A DNA stretch of 5,487 nucleotides from Fidelibacterota bacterium (GTDB taxonomy: Bacteria; Fidelibacterota; UBA8477; JABMPR01): the NCBI GenBank assembly GCA_030596225.1, contig JAUVKO010000152.1, forward strand, positions 1-5,487, written 5' to 3'. Position 1 is the first letter of the stretch. Every line of letters begins with the position of its first letter. The notes under the pieces are model-generated. The model worked only from the letters and a program-made list of their open reading frames with translations. It was not told the origin of the DNA and made no database searches. This document shows, in pieces, positions 1-5,450 of this stretch. Both the position numbers and the translations under genes were made by a program.

Positions 1-140
1 TTCAAAGGTGCACTATAAGTCCAAAATATTTTTTCGTTTTAGAAGCTTCACAATTAGAAGCATAGCGGTAGCTATGGTGAAAATTTTAAGTGCACTAAAA
101 CGGGGAAATATGCAGAAATTTAGTGCAAATTTGAGGTGCA
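1..140. repeat. Hairpin-rich non-coding element, probable dispersed intergenic repeat
   Basis: Seen: many short repeats are packed into 140 bases. TTAGAAGC occurs at 39-46 and 54-61. CATAGC (61-66) and GCTATG (71-76) form a perfect stem around a GGTA loop, with TTCAC (47-51) and GTGAA (77-81) able to pair outside it. TGCACTAAA (91-99) and TTTAGTGCA (119-127) form a perfect 9-base inverted repeat with a 19-base loop. GTGCACTA recurs at 8-15 and 90-97, and AGGTGCA lies near both edges (6-12 and 134-140). The minus strand happens to be open from about 141 to 15 (some 42 codons with a TTG start), but there is no ribosome binding site. Inference: a structured dispersed repeat or a non-autonomous mobile-element remnant. 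Its left boundary may lie outside the window. An untranslated RNA is an alternative. Confidence 0.45.
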
Positions 141-164
141 ATTGGTATTAGGCAGCGGAATCTT

Positions 165-266
165 ATGAATTCTATCCCAATAGATCATTATGCTTATTTT
201 CGGGCTGGACACCTACTCACAAAGCAGATACTTATTAATCCAAGACAAGTATTTGATACTGTTTGA
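165..266 (+). CDS. Doubtful 33-residue ORF
   Basis: An ATG at 165 opens 33 codons ending in TGA at 264-266. A weak GGAA lies at 157-160, four bases before the start. The peptide begins MNSIPIDHYAYFRAGH and has no signal peptide, membrane segment or motif I recognise. It sits between the repeat element and the TATAAT box of the CBS gene. It could be a real small protein, a fragment of a decayed gene, or chance. It is listed because it is the only plus-strand frame in this gap with any start signal. Confidence 0.15.
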   Translation: MNSIPIDHYAYFRAGHLLTKQILINPRQVFDTV

Positions 267-284
267 TTTTATTGTAAATATAAT
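253..284 (+). promoter_or_regulatory. Candidate promoter of the CBS gene
   Basis: A perfect TATAAT lies at 279-284. The best -35-like hexamer is TTGATA at 253-258, but the 20-base spacer is longer than the usual 16-18, so the -35 assignment is weak. Transcription would begin near 291, giving a leader of about 45 bases before the ATG at 336. Two short overlapping inverted repeats (TGCTC/GAGCA at 284-298 and GCAAT/ATTGC at 296-311) lie around the predicted start of the transcript. Confidence 0.35.
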
Positions 285-325
285 GCTCGACGAGAGCAAT
301 TAGATTATTGCCCAATAAGAAACCC

Positions 326-330
326 GGAGG
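326..330 (+). promoter_or_regulatory. Ribosome binding site that fixes the CBS gene start
   Basis: GGAGG at 326-330 is five bases from the ATG at 336 but only two bases from the in-frame TTG at 333. The spacing favours the ATG, so the protein starts MEKICVGDF and has 139 residues. Confidence 0.8.
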
Positions 331-335
331 CTTTG

Positions 336-755
336 ATGGAAAAGATTTGTGTTGGCGATTTCATGACAAAGGAGCTAGTTGTATTTACTCCCGAAATGGA
401 TATATACACTGCTATTGATGAATTGATCAAAGCCGGGATATCCGGAGCACCTGTTGTGGATAATGAGGGTAAACTTACTGGTATAATCTCCCAAAAAGAT
501 TGTCTACGGATTCTGGCAAATGGCGTGTTCCATGATGCCCCTGCCGGCCCGGTAAGTGAATACATGACTGAGGCTGTAATGAGCATCAGTCCTGAAATGG
601 ATATCTTCACCGTGGCTAATCTTTTTCTAAATAATGTTTATCGTCGAATCCCCATTGTTGAAAATGAAGTGGTTGTGGGTCAGATCAGCCGGCGTGATGT
701 ATTGCGGGCAATTCAGTACATGTCAGAGAAAGTTAAAGCTCAGTCACCGGATTAG
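336..755 (+). CDS. Stand-alone CBS domain pair protein
   Basis: A 139-residue soluble protein made of two CBS motifs and almost nothing else. CBS1 spans about residues 6-62 (VGDFMTKE start, then SGAPVVDNEGKLTGIISQKDCL). CBS2 spans about 74-127 (SEYMTEAV start, then RRIPIVENEVVVGQISRRDVL). Both keep the G-x-x-S-x-x-D signature near their ends (S52/D55 and S118/D121), where family members contact the ribose of bound nucleotide. Known of the family: CBS pairs dimerise and bind AMP, ATP or SAM to regulate partner proteins. The partner is unknown here because no catalytic domain is fused. The protein has no signal peptide and is probably cytoplasmic. It appears monocistronic: the next gene converges on it. 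The two halves share the stretch PEMDI(Y/F)T, also visible at DNA level. Confidence in the family is high; the specific role cannot be assigned. Confidence 0.93.
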   Translation: MEKICVGDFMTKELVVFTPEMDIYTAIDELIKAGISGAPVVDNEGKLTGIISQKDCLRILANGVFHDAPAGPVSEYMTEAVMSISPEMDIFTVANLFLNNVYRRIPIVENEVVVGQISRRDVLRAIQYMSEKVKAQSPD

Positions 756-773
756 TGAAATCGCTCTTTTGTT

Positions 774-1307
774 TTATTGAATTTCTATTCGTTCGATTAA
801 TTCCCAGTCCTGAACTTCTCCCTCGGTTCGCATAAGCTCCATGCTTGCAATTGGAATATTGAGACTATGAGGAATCCGAAGTTGATCAAGAACTGCCTGT
901 TTTTCAGATTCAAGAGCAAAACTATACAACAGACTGATATGTGGTGAAAAGAGTGCTTCAGATTTGCGTTTAAAAATAGCTCTTGCTTCTCTATTCAGAG
1001 CAAGCAATTGGGGTGACTGCCCAATTTTAAAATACAGTGATCGGAAATAGACATCTTCATAAGCAATTGATTCTATTTGCAGGGTCAGGGGTGAACAAGA
1101 TCGACCAAGTTTTTGAAATGCCGACAAGATGTTTTCATGATCATCTTCGATCTGGCCCAATAATGTCAAATGAGGGTCAAAAATCGAGCTGCTAAAATGA
1201 GAACTGATTTGCTGAATAATTGAATTCAGGTTTGATTGAACCTGCCCTTTCGGGATCAACCAAATGGAATATCCTTTAACGCGTGGTTTGGAAACTTTTG
1301 TATCCAT
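774..1307 (-). CDS. CPDase-like 2H phosphoesterase (cyclic phosphodiesterase / 2'-5' RNA ligase superfamily)
   Basis: A 177-residue protein with the two H-x-T/S motifs of the 2H superfamily: FDPHLTLLG (H46, T48) and FSPHISLLY (H123, S125). Other features match plant and yeast cyclic phosphodiesterases closely: YSIW at about residue 13, YFRSLYF at about 87-93, and a C-terminal R-T-E...WE stretch at about 160-169. The length also matches (about 180 residues in plants). Known of that family: the two histidines catalyse opening of ADP-ribose 1'',2''-cyclic phosphate or nucleoside 2',3'-cyclic phosphates to 2'-phosphates. The bacterial substrate is unknown; RNA ends with cyclic phosphates or cyclic nucleotides are possible. 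No signal peptide is seen, so it is probably cytoplasmic. The ATG lies 4 bases after the stop of the large upstream gene, and GGTGAG at 1321-1316, inside that gene's end, is a fair ribosome binding site. Cotranscription and translational coupling are therefore likely. It converges with the CBS gene, leaving 18 bases. Confidence 0.85.
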   Translation of the reverse strand: MDTKVSKPRVKGYSIWLIPKGQVQSNLNSIIQQISSHFSSSIFDPHLTLLGQIEDDHENILSAFQKLGRSCSPLTLQIESIAYEDVYFRSLYFKIGQSPQLLALNREARAIFKRKSEALFSPHISLLYSFALESEKQAVLDQLRIPHSLNIPIASMELMRTEGEVQDWELIERIEIQ

Positions 1308-1311
1308 TAAA

Positions 1312-4300
1312 TCATCTCACCAGATAGATCTTTTTCAGGGTTTCAGTCACCTTCCCTTGCTGATCATCAACCATTACCTTACAAATATACAACCCGGTGA
1401 CAGCAATGCCCCCATAACTTGCTGCGCCATTCCAGATTATTTGTCCACGATGACTGACCGCTTCGGCCAGAGCTGGTTCAGCAATTCTTCGTCCGGCCAT
1501 ATCAAAAACCGCAATAGACATAAGTCCTTGTTCAAACGGTAATTCATAATTGATCACCAACTTATCCTGCTGACCATCACCATTGGGAGTAAAGGGGTTG
1601 GGGCTGAGATCGATTTTGAGTTCTGTTGCAAGTTCATTTAGATACAGACTGTTCTCGGCACCGGGCGTTGATGCTGATTCATCAATACAAATCCCCCAAT
1701 TCCGCGGGTCAGTGCCTGGAGCATCAGTCCTGATCCGTTCCAGAGAGCGCCCTTCTGCTAAAGCAGTATAAGCGTCATAGGATATCTCATCCATCCTGAT
1801 ACCCTGTGGATCGATCAGGATAACTGCATCTTCAGAATTATTCAAAGTAGGAAAACCCGGAACAGACAGGATAGAGCAATCTTCTGAGCATGAAAACAGT
1901 TCCGACTGACCAGTCAGTATTGCAAAGTGGTCATTTGCAAGTACCAAACTACTGTCCACGATCATCTTCCCGGATAAATTGTTATCAGCTATCTGCCAGC
2001 CCTGCAAATTAACATTTCTACTGCTTCGGTTATAGATCTCGACCCATTCCACCTGGTCAGGTGCTGGAACCGGCATAAGCTCATTGATGATAAGTGGTGC
2101 TGTGGCACAACTGATATAGACCATCTGCGTTTTTTGGTTATCCCTTAGCTGTTCATCCTCCATAAAATAGATATCAGCAATAATATCGATCCATCCGCAT
2201 TGACTAAGCTCAATATCTGTTTCCCGGATGAGAGTGTCCCCAGGCCATAAAGTTGGCAGCAATTCATTCAAGATACTTAGCTGATCGTTTTCTCGAAAAA
2301 CCTGAATGTTGAACTCCGCTGAATGGACAGCAAAAACACCAGCGTTGGTAAGCTGTGCTTTGACCCTGAACTTTTTATCAACCCACAGAAGCGAATCAAG
2401 AATCTTTAGATCAATCATTGCCAGGTTTTTAGGAGGAAGCAGAACTGAATTCTGTCTTCCCGGTGTAATCCCCCGGGGATCAATACAGGTTGCCCAACTT
2501 GCATCAGCCTCATTTGGCATCCAAAGTGCCAGGCGCTCAAGACTTTTTCCCGACTCTCCACCCTGGGCTACTGTATATGCGTGAACAAGCTGACGATTTC
2601 CCAGCGGATCAAAGATCACAATTGAATCAGAACTATTGTTCAAAGAAGGCCAGGGAGATAACTCACAAATCCGAGTCTGAGGAGAAATCCAGTCACCCAA
2701 AACAGCTGCATCTGCACAAAGCAAAAACAGACTGTCCGGTGGAACAAGAACTAGCGCTGAGATCAGCCCCTGTGTTCCACTGCGATCCATAAAAGTCCAG
2801 CCATTGAGATTCAGGCTATCACTACCCAAATTGACAAATTCTAAAAACTCACTTTGATCCTCGGTGGGTAAATAATGAATCTCATTTAAAGCAATACGAT
2901 TTGGCGGAAATCCCAATATCACCTGGATAGTGGTATCTGCCAGTAGAACCTGCTCATGGTAAACACGGATCAAAATCCGGGATAAGCCCGGAGCTAGTTC
3001 TGCAGTTGTGAAACTTAGTGAGTCTGATTGAAAACTCGGTAGATTCCCCTGCCATTCGGTAGATTCCCCTGCCTCTATCTCCAAATGTTCTAAAGTATCC
3101 AAACCCCAGTTAATAAAGTGAATAGTAAGCGAGACCGGAGCAGGCCCAATGCTGTTTTTAATTTGAATATCAATTGCTTTAATCTGTATTGCAGCTGCAT
3201 CTAGCTGCATAGTATTGATTCTTGACGGTGTTCCTCCATCAGCGTGAGTGCTTGACTGCCAATTCCATTCTGCAAGAGGGAATAGATCAGGGTGACGTCG
3301 CTCCAGAGATATGCCGGAGTTTCCCCAGCTACCCCGGTAAAATGCCCGGGAAACCAAATGACCTTTGGCATCAAATAAACGCACTGAGTCAGACGTGGCA
3401 TTCAGAGTCGGCCATGTTTCAAGCATCAGGGCCTTGTCAAGCGGGAGGCTGAAATATTCCAAGACAGCTTGTTCTCTGCATAAAGTTAAGAGACAATCCG
3501 GCTGCAAATAATGCAGGCTGTCTGTAATGGGATAGCGGGTCTGGTTTGCATCAGACAGGGTCCACCCTTGAAGGGAAACAGGGGCTTCAGAAATATTCCT
3601 GATCTCAATCCACTCACCACCCTGATCTGAAGCAGGACTGAACATAATCTCTGATACGCTCACAACATTTTCGGGGTAATGCCCAACAATTTGAAAGCGA
3701 ATTGTATCATCAGTTTCCTGTTCATCCCCTGCTGCAAAAATGCGAGCCTCAACTTGGTGGACACCCGACTCAAGTTCAAAGAGGATGAGGGGAATCTCCA
3801 GAGTCTCTTGTGATGCAATCGAGTCTGAATACTCCTGTGATAGTTCCCAGTCTGTCATATCCGGTATCTCATTTTGGTTATCGTCACGATAAAGGTAAAG
3901 TGAAAAGCCACCCACTGCCTTCTCTCCAGAGTTTTTGATGGTCAGATTGACCTCCACTGCTTCTCCTAACTGATCATGGTTAATAATAATATCCTGCAAA
4001 CTCAAGTTGTATTGAGGCGCTTGCACTGAATTGCGAAATCCCGGTGTTCCATTCTCCACTAGAGATTGCTGCCAGATAGCCAGCGAGTCCGGAGTATCCG
4101 TTGACACGCGTTCCCAGGAATATCCGTTATCCGAAGCCCTGGACCAGGACATTTGACTGACTGTGAGAGAGTCGGGACTGTAGATGATAACCGATTCGCT
4201 GGTGTTGGCCAATCCCCCACTCCCAAAGCTGGCATCTGTTGAGATGGTGTATACCGGAATACTGTCGGGAATCAGGGTACTGTAGGGTCCTGTGGAAAAA

Positions 4301-4557
4301 ACATAACCCGGATCTAGAATAATGGCATATCCATGAGCCTGTAGCTGAATCGGACCAGAGAGATGAGCAATCGTATCCACTCCACTTCCATCACTTATGA
4401 CCCATCCATTGATTTGCATCACATGGTCTGATTGATTATATATCTCTATAAATTCGTTTTCATATTCTGATCCCTGAGGATTTGACATTACCTCAGAGAT
4501 ACGTATGTCGTTGGCCTGCAAAGAGATAGCCAACAGAACTAGACTGATCTTGTGCAT
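1312..4557 (-). CDS. Large secreted multi-lamin-tail-domain surface protein
   Basis: A 1081-residue exported protein. A short signal peptide (MHK, then ISLVLLAISL, cleavage likely after A15) is followed by four lamin-tail domains (LTD) at about 16-128, 297-397, 554-652 and 821-918. Each has the E-(F/W)-(I/L/V)-E-(I/F) and GW-x-(I/L/F) signatures and, in the last three, (W/F)P(T/S)LN...D. Each LTD is followed by a linker ending S-(L/W)-E-R...TP(G/S)...N(S/T) (SWER 147, SLER 417, 672 and 938). Three CARDB-like beta-sandwich spacers lie at about 183-290, 456-548 and 712-816. The C-terminus (979-1081) has PNPFTPNGDG at 986 and IWNGAASYGG...TGLY, as in FlgD-Ig-like or sorting C-terminal modules of FCB surface proteins. 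Bacterial LTDs are thought to mediate adhesion or surface anchoring; no enzyme domain is seen. The ATG at 4557 has only a weak GGGA upstream but gives the signal peptide. A 20-base tandem duplication lies at 3036-3073. It heads an operon with the phosphoesterase. Confidence 0.9.
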   Translation of the reverse strand: MHKISLVLLAISLQANDIRISEVMSNPQGSEYENEFIEIYNQSDHVMQINGWVISDGSGVDTIAHLSGPIQLQAHGYAIILDPGYVFSTGPYSTLIPDSIPVYTISTDASFGSGGLANTSESVIIYSPDSLTVSQMSWSRASDNGYSWERVSTDTPDSLAIWQQSLVENGTPGFRNSVQAPQYNLSLQDIIINHDQLGEAVEVNLTIKNSGEKAVGGFSLYLYRDDNQNEIPDMTDWELSQEYSDSIASQETLEIPLILFELESGVHQVEARIFAAGDEQETDDTIRFQIVGHYPENVVSVSEIMFSPASDQGGEWIEIRNISEAPVSLQGWTLSDANQTRYPITDSLHYLQPDCLLTLCREQAVLEYFSLPLDKALMLETWPTLNATSDSVRLFDAKGHLVSRAFYRGSWGNSGISLERRHPDLFPLAEWNWQSSTHADGGTPSRINTMQLDAAAIQIKAIDIQIKNSIGPAPVSLTIHFINWGLDTLEHLEIEAGESTEWQGNLPSFQSDSLSFTTAELAPGLSRILIRVYHEQVLLADTTIQVILGFPPNRIALNEIHYLPTEDQSEFLEFVNLGSDSLNLNGWTFMDRSGTQGLISALVLVPPDSLFLLCADAAVLGDWISPQTRICELSPWPSLNNSSDSIVIFDPLGNRQLVHAYTVAQGGESGKSLERLALWMPNEADASWATCIDPRGITPGRQNSVLLPPKNLAMIDLKILDSLLWVDKKFRVKAQLTNAGVFAVHSAEFNIQVFRENDQLSILNELLPTLWPGDTLIRETDIELSQCGWIDIIADIYFMEDEQLRDNQKTQMVYISCATAPLIINELMPVPAPDQVEWVEIYNRSSRNVNLQGWQIADNNLSGKMIVDSSLVLANDHFAILTGQSELFSCSEDCSILSVPGFPTLNNSEDAVILIDPQGIRMDEISYDAYTALAEGRSLERIRTDAPGTDPRNWGICIDESASTPGAENSLYLNELATELKIDLSPNPFTPNGDGQQDKLVINYELPFEQGLMSIAVFDMAGRRIAEPALAEAVSHRGQIIWNGAASYGGIAVTGLYICKVMVDDQQGKVTETLKKIYLVR
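3036..3073. repeat. Tandem duplication of 18 identical bases with a 20-base period
   Basis: TCGGTAGATTCCCCTGCC is present at 3036-3053 and again, without mismatch, at 3056-3073. The unit length of 20 is not a multiple of three. On the coding (minus) strand the two copies are therefore read in different frames, as AGESTE and as QGNLPS, at about residues 496-508 in the second CARDB-like spacer of the large protein. Two copies keep the frame open; loss of one would shift it. Confidence 0.9.
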
Positions 4558-4707
4558 AATGATCCCATTTGTTTTACGTGAGGTTTACGTGATGATATGA
4601 AGGTAAGTCCGAAACCTTCACATTACCAAGTTTTTCATGAAAGTGAGGGTCAAAAAATGTATATTCATTTTGCTTCGCCAAGTGACGAGAATAATTAGGA
4701 GGTAACA
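4558..4707. promoter_or_regulatory. Divergent regulatory region with direct and inverted repeats
   Basis: This 150-base gap must hold the start signals of both the large minus-strand gene and the plus-strand lipoprotein gene. TTTACGTGA occurs twice, at 4573-4581 and 4584-4592, exactly 11 bases apart, which puts both copies on the same face of the helix. TGAAGGT (4598-4604) pairs with ACCTTCA (4614-4620), and ACCTTCAC (4614-4621) can instead pair with GTGAGGGT (4643-4650, one G-U). TTTCATGAAA at 4633-4642 is a perfect palindrome. AAAATG/CATTTT (4654-4659 and 4666-4671) flank TATATT, a possible plus-strand -10 box at 4660-4665, but no good -35 goes with it. For the minus strand, TATCAT reading across 4597-4592 is the best -10-like match. 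The TTTACGTGA pair would lie just downstream of it, a position suited to repression. Promoter assignments are weak; the repeats are certain. Confidence 0.5.
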
Positions 4708-5292
4708 ATGAAGTTAGTGAAACTAAGTTTTATGATCGTATTGACCGCTCTGGTCATGATCAGCTGTTCTAGTGCACCGGATGTGAATGATATGCCCGAT
4801 CGTAAAGATGCAACGAACCCCAAAACACCTATGGATCTCCCGGATTGGTATATCAATACACCGGAAGAGGATGACACTTTCATCTACGCAGTTGGCATGG
4901 GTGAGTCACGTAAGATGGATCTGGCCATTGATAAAGCCAAGCAGGCTGGTAAGGTGGAGTTGTCAGAGCGTATTTCTGCCAATGTTCAAAGCCAAGTGAA
5001 AAGCTTTACCCAGGAAGCCGGGATGACTGAGAATACTCAGATCGTTGAGTTTTATCAGTCAACTTCCAAGACAGTGACCAATAACACCTTGAACGGTGTG
5101 ACCGTCCTGAAACGTTATCCCTATCAGAAATCGGGTGGAACCTGGATCGCTTATGTTCAGCTGGGCTTGAAAAAGGACGCTGTGAGTACTGAAGTTGTCA
5201 ACCTGATCAAGAACGAAGAAGCGCTTTATGCCGAGTTCAAAGCTTCACAAGCTTTTCTGGAGTTGGAAGCTGCTGTTGGGAATGATAAATAA
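4708..5292 (+). CDS. LPP20-like lipoprotein
   Basis: A 194-residue predicted lipoprotein. The N-terminus MKLVKLSFMIVLTALVMISC is a lipoprotein signal peptide with the lipidated cysteine at C20. Methionine at -3 is less usual than leucine, but I and S at -2 and -1 fit. After an acidic, proline-rich linker (about 24-43), the LPP20-like domain starts at PDWYINTP (45-52). It continues with IYAVGMGES and a helix of regularly spaced alanines (about 71-95: DLAIDKAKQAGKVELSERIS), then a beta-rich half including VLKRYPYQ and WIAYVQLGL. Known of the family: named after Helicobacter LPP20, an outer-membrane lipoprotein; relatives occur across Gram-negatives, mostly of unknown function. The ATG at 4708 follows a near-perfect AGGAGGT (4697-4703), suggesting strong translation. 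The gene stands alone, divergent from the lamin-tail gene, and ends at a strong terminator. Membrane placement (outer versus inner) is inferred from the family only. Confidence 0.87.
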   Translation: MKLVKLSFMIVLTALVMISCSSAPDVNDMPDRKDATNPKTPMDLPDWYINTPEEDDTFIYAVGMGESRKMDLAIDKAKQAGKVELSERISANVQSQVKSFTQEAGMTENTQIVEFYQSTSKTVTNNTLNGVTVLKRYPYQKSGGTWIAYVQLGLKKDAVSTEVVNLIKNEEALYAEFKASQAFLELEAAVGNDK

Positions 5293-5314
5293 TTCCTGAC
5301 GAAAGCTTTACAGG

Positions 5315-5345
5315 AAAACGGCTCCCGATCGGGGGCCGTTTTTTT
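5315..5345 (+). terminator. Strong intrinsic terminator of the lipoprotein gene
   Basis: AAAACGGCTCCC (5315-5326) pairs along its whole length with GGGGGCCGTTTT (5331-5342), with one G-U pair and a GATC loop, and the T-run continues to 5345. This is a 12-base-pair hairpin 22 bases after the stop codon. The A-run on the 5' side would also let it act, less strongly, on minus-strand transcripts. A second inverted repeat, TTCCTG (5293-5298) with CAGGAA (5311-5316), lies just upstream and overlaps the stem base by two bases. Confidence 0.95.
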
Positions 5346-5346
5346 G

Positions 5347-5358
5347 CACTAATTAGTG
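5347..5358. repeat. Perfect 12-base palindrome after the terminator
   Basis: CACTAATTAGTG is fully self-complementary and begins two bases after the terminator T-run. It could be a protein-binding site for a gene beyond the right edge, or chance in AT-rich DNA. No gene is assigned to it. Confidence 0.4.
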
Positions 5359-5404
5359 TTTGTCCATAATGTTAGCGAGTATCACATATTGCTTTTTGCC
5401 AAAT

Positions 5405-5450
5405 CGTCACCCCGAGCGGCTTGTAGGGGCGTAGCCGTAAGGCGAAGACC
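5405..5450. repeat. Probable dispersed intergenic repeat (GTCACCCCGAGCGG type)
   Basis: This GC-rich block in an otherwise AT-rich non-coding tail opens with CGTCACCCCGAGCGG and continues GGGGCGTAGCCGTAAGGCG, AAGACC. The opening resembles the GTCA-CCCCGAGCG / GTCATCCTGAGCG class of short dispersed repeats I recall from intergenic DNA of many bacterial genomes. CGGCT (5417-5421) and AGCCG (5433-5437) can pair around an 11-base loop, and CCCC (5410-5413) can pair with GGGG (5426-5429) as an alternative. No coding frame crosses it. From 5451 to the right edge (5487) I see only a short TTATG/CATAA inverted repeat at 5470-5482. Confidence 0.4.

Noticed and set aside
1..140. CRISPR array
   Set aside because: The direct repeats are 7-8 bases and irregularly spaced, with no repeat-spacer periodicity.
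15..141. Open minus-strand frame of about 42 codons across the repeat element
   Set aside because: It has only a TTG start and no ribosome binding site, and it runs straight through the nested inverted repeats. It looks like a by-product of the element.
305..610. 101-codon minus-strand ORF opposite the CBS gene
   Set aside because: It lies antisense to a clear CBS-pair gene with a good ribosome binding site, and its translation shows no recognisable family.
744..773. Possible terminator between the CBS and phosphoesterase genes (TCAC/GTGA followed by T-rich DNA)
   Set aside because: The stem is only four base pairs with a seven-base loop, and the T stretch is interrupted. It is too weak to call for either strand.
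2306..2792. Plus-strand ORFs of 92 and 100 codons
   Set aside because: They lie within the continuous lamin-tail gene on the opposite strand and show no domain or start signal.
3201..3452. Overlapping short ORFs on both strands inside the large gene
   Set aside because: They are shadow frames of a 1081-residue protein whose repeated domain signatures confirm the main frame.
4695..4999. Short ORFs overlapping the lipoprotein gene (minus strand 4883-4695, plus strand 4787-4999)
   Set aside because: Both are out of frame with the LPP20-like protein, which has a strong ribosome binding site and lipobox; neither has its own start signals.
774..5292. A defence system built on the phosphoesterase and CBS sensor
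   Set aside because: No nuclease, cyclase, NTPase or effector gene is present, and the two genes are convergent rather than in one operon.
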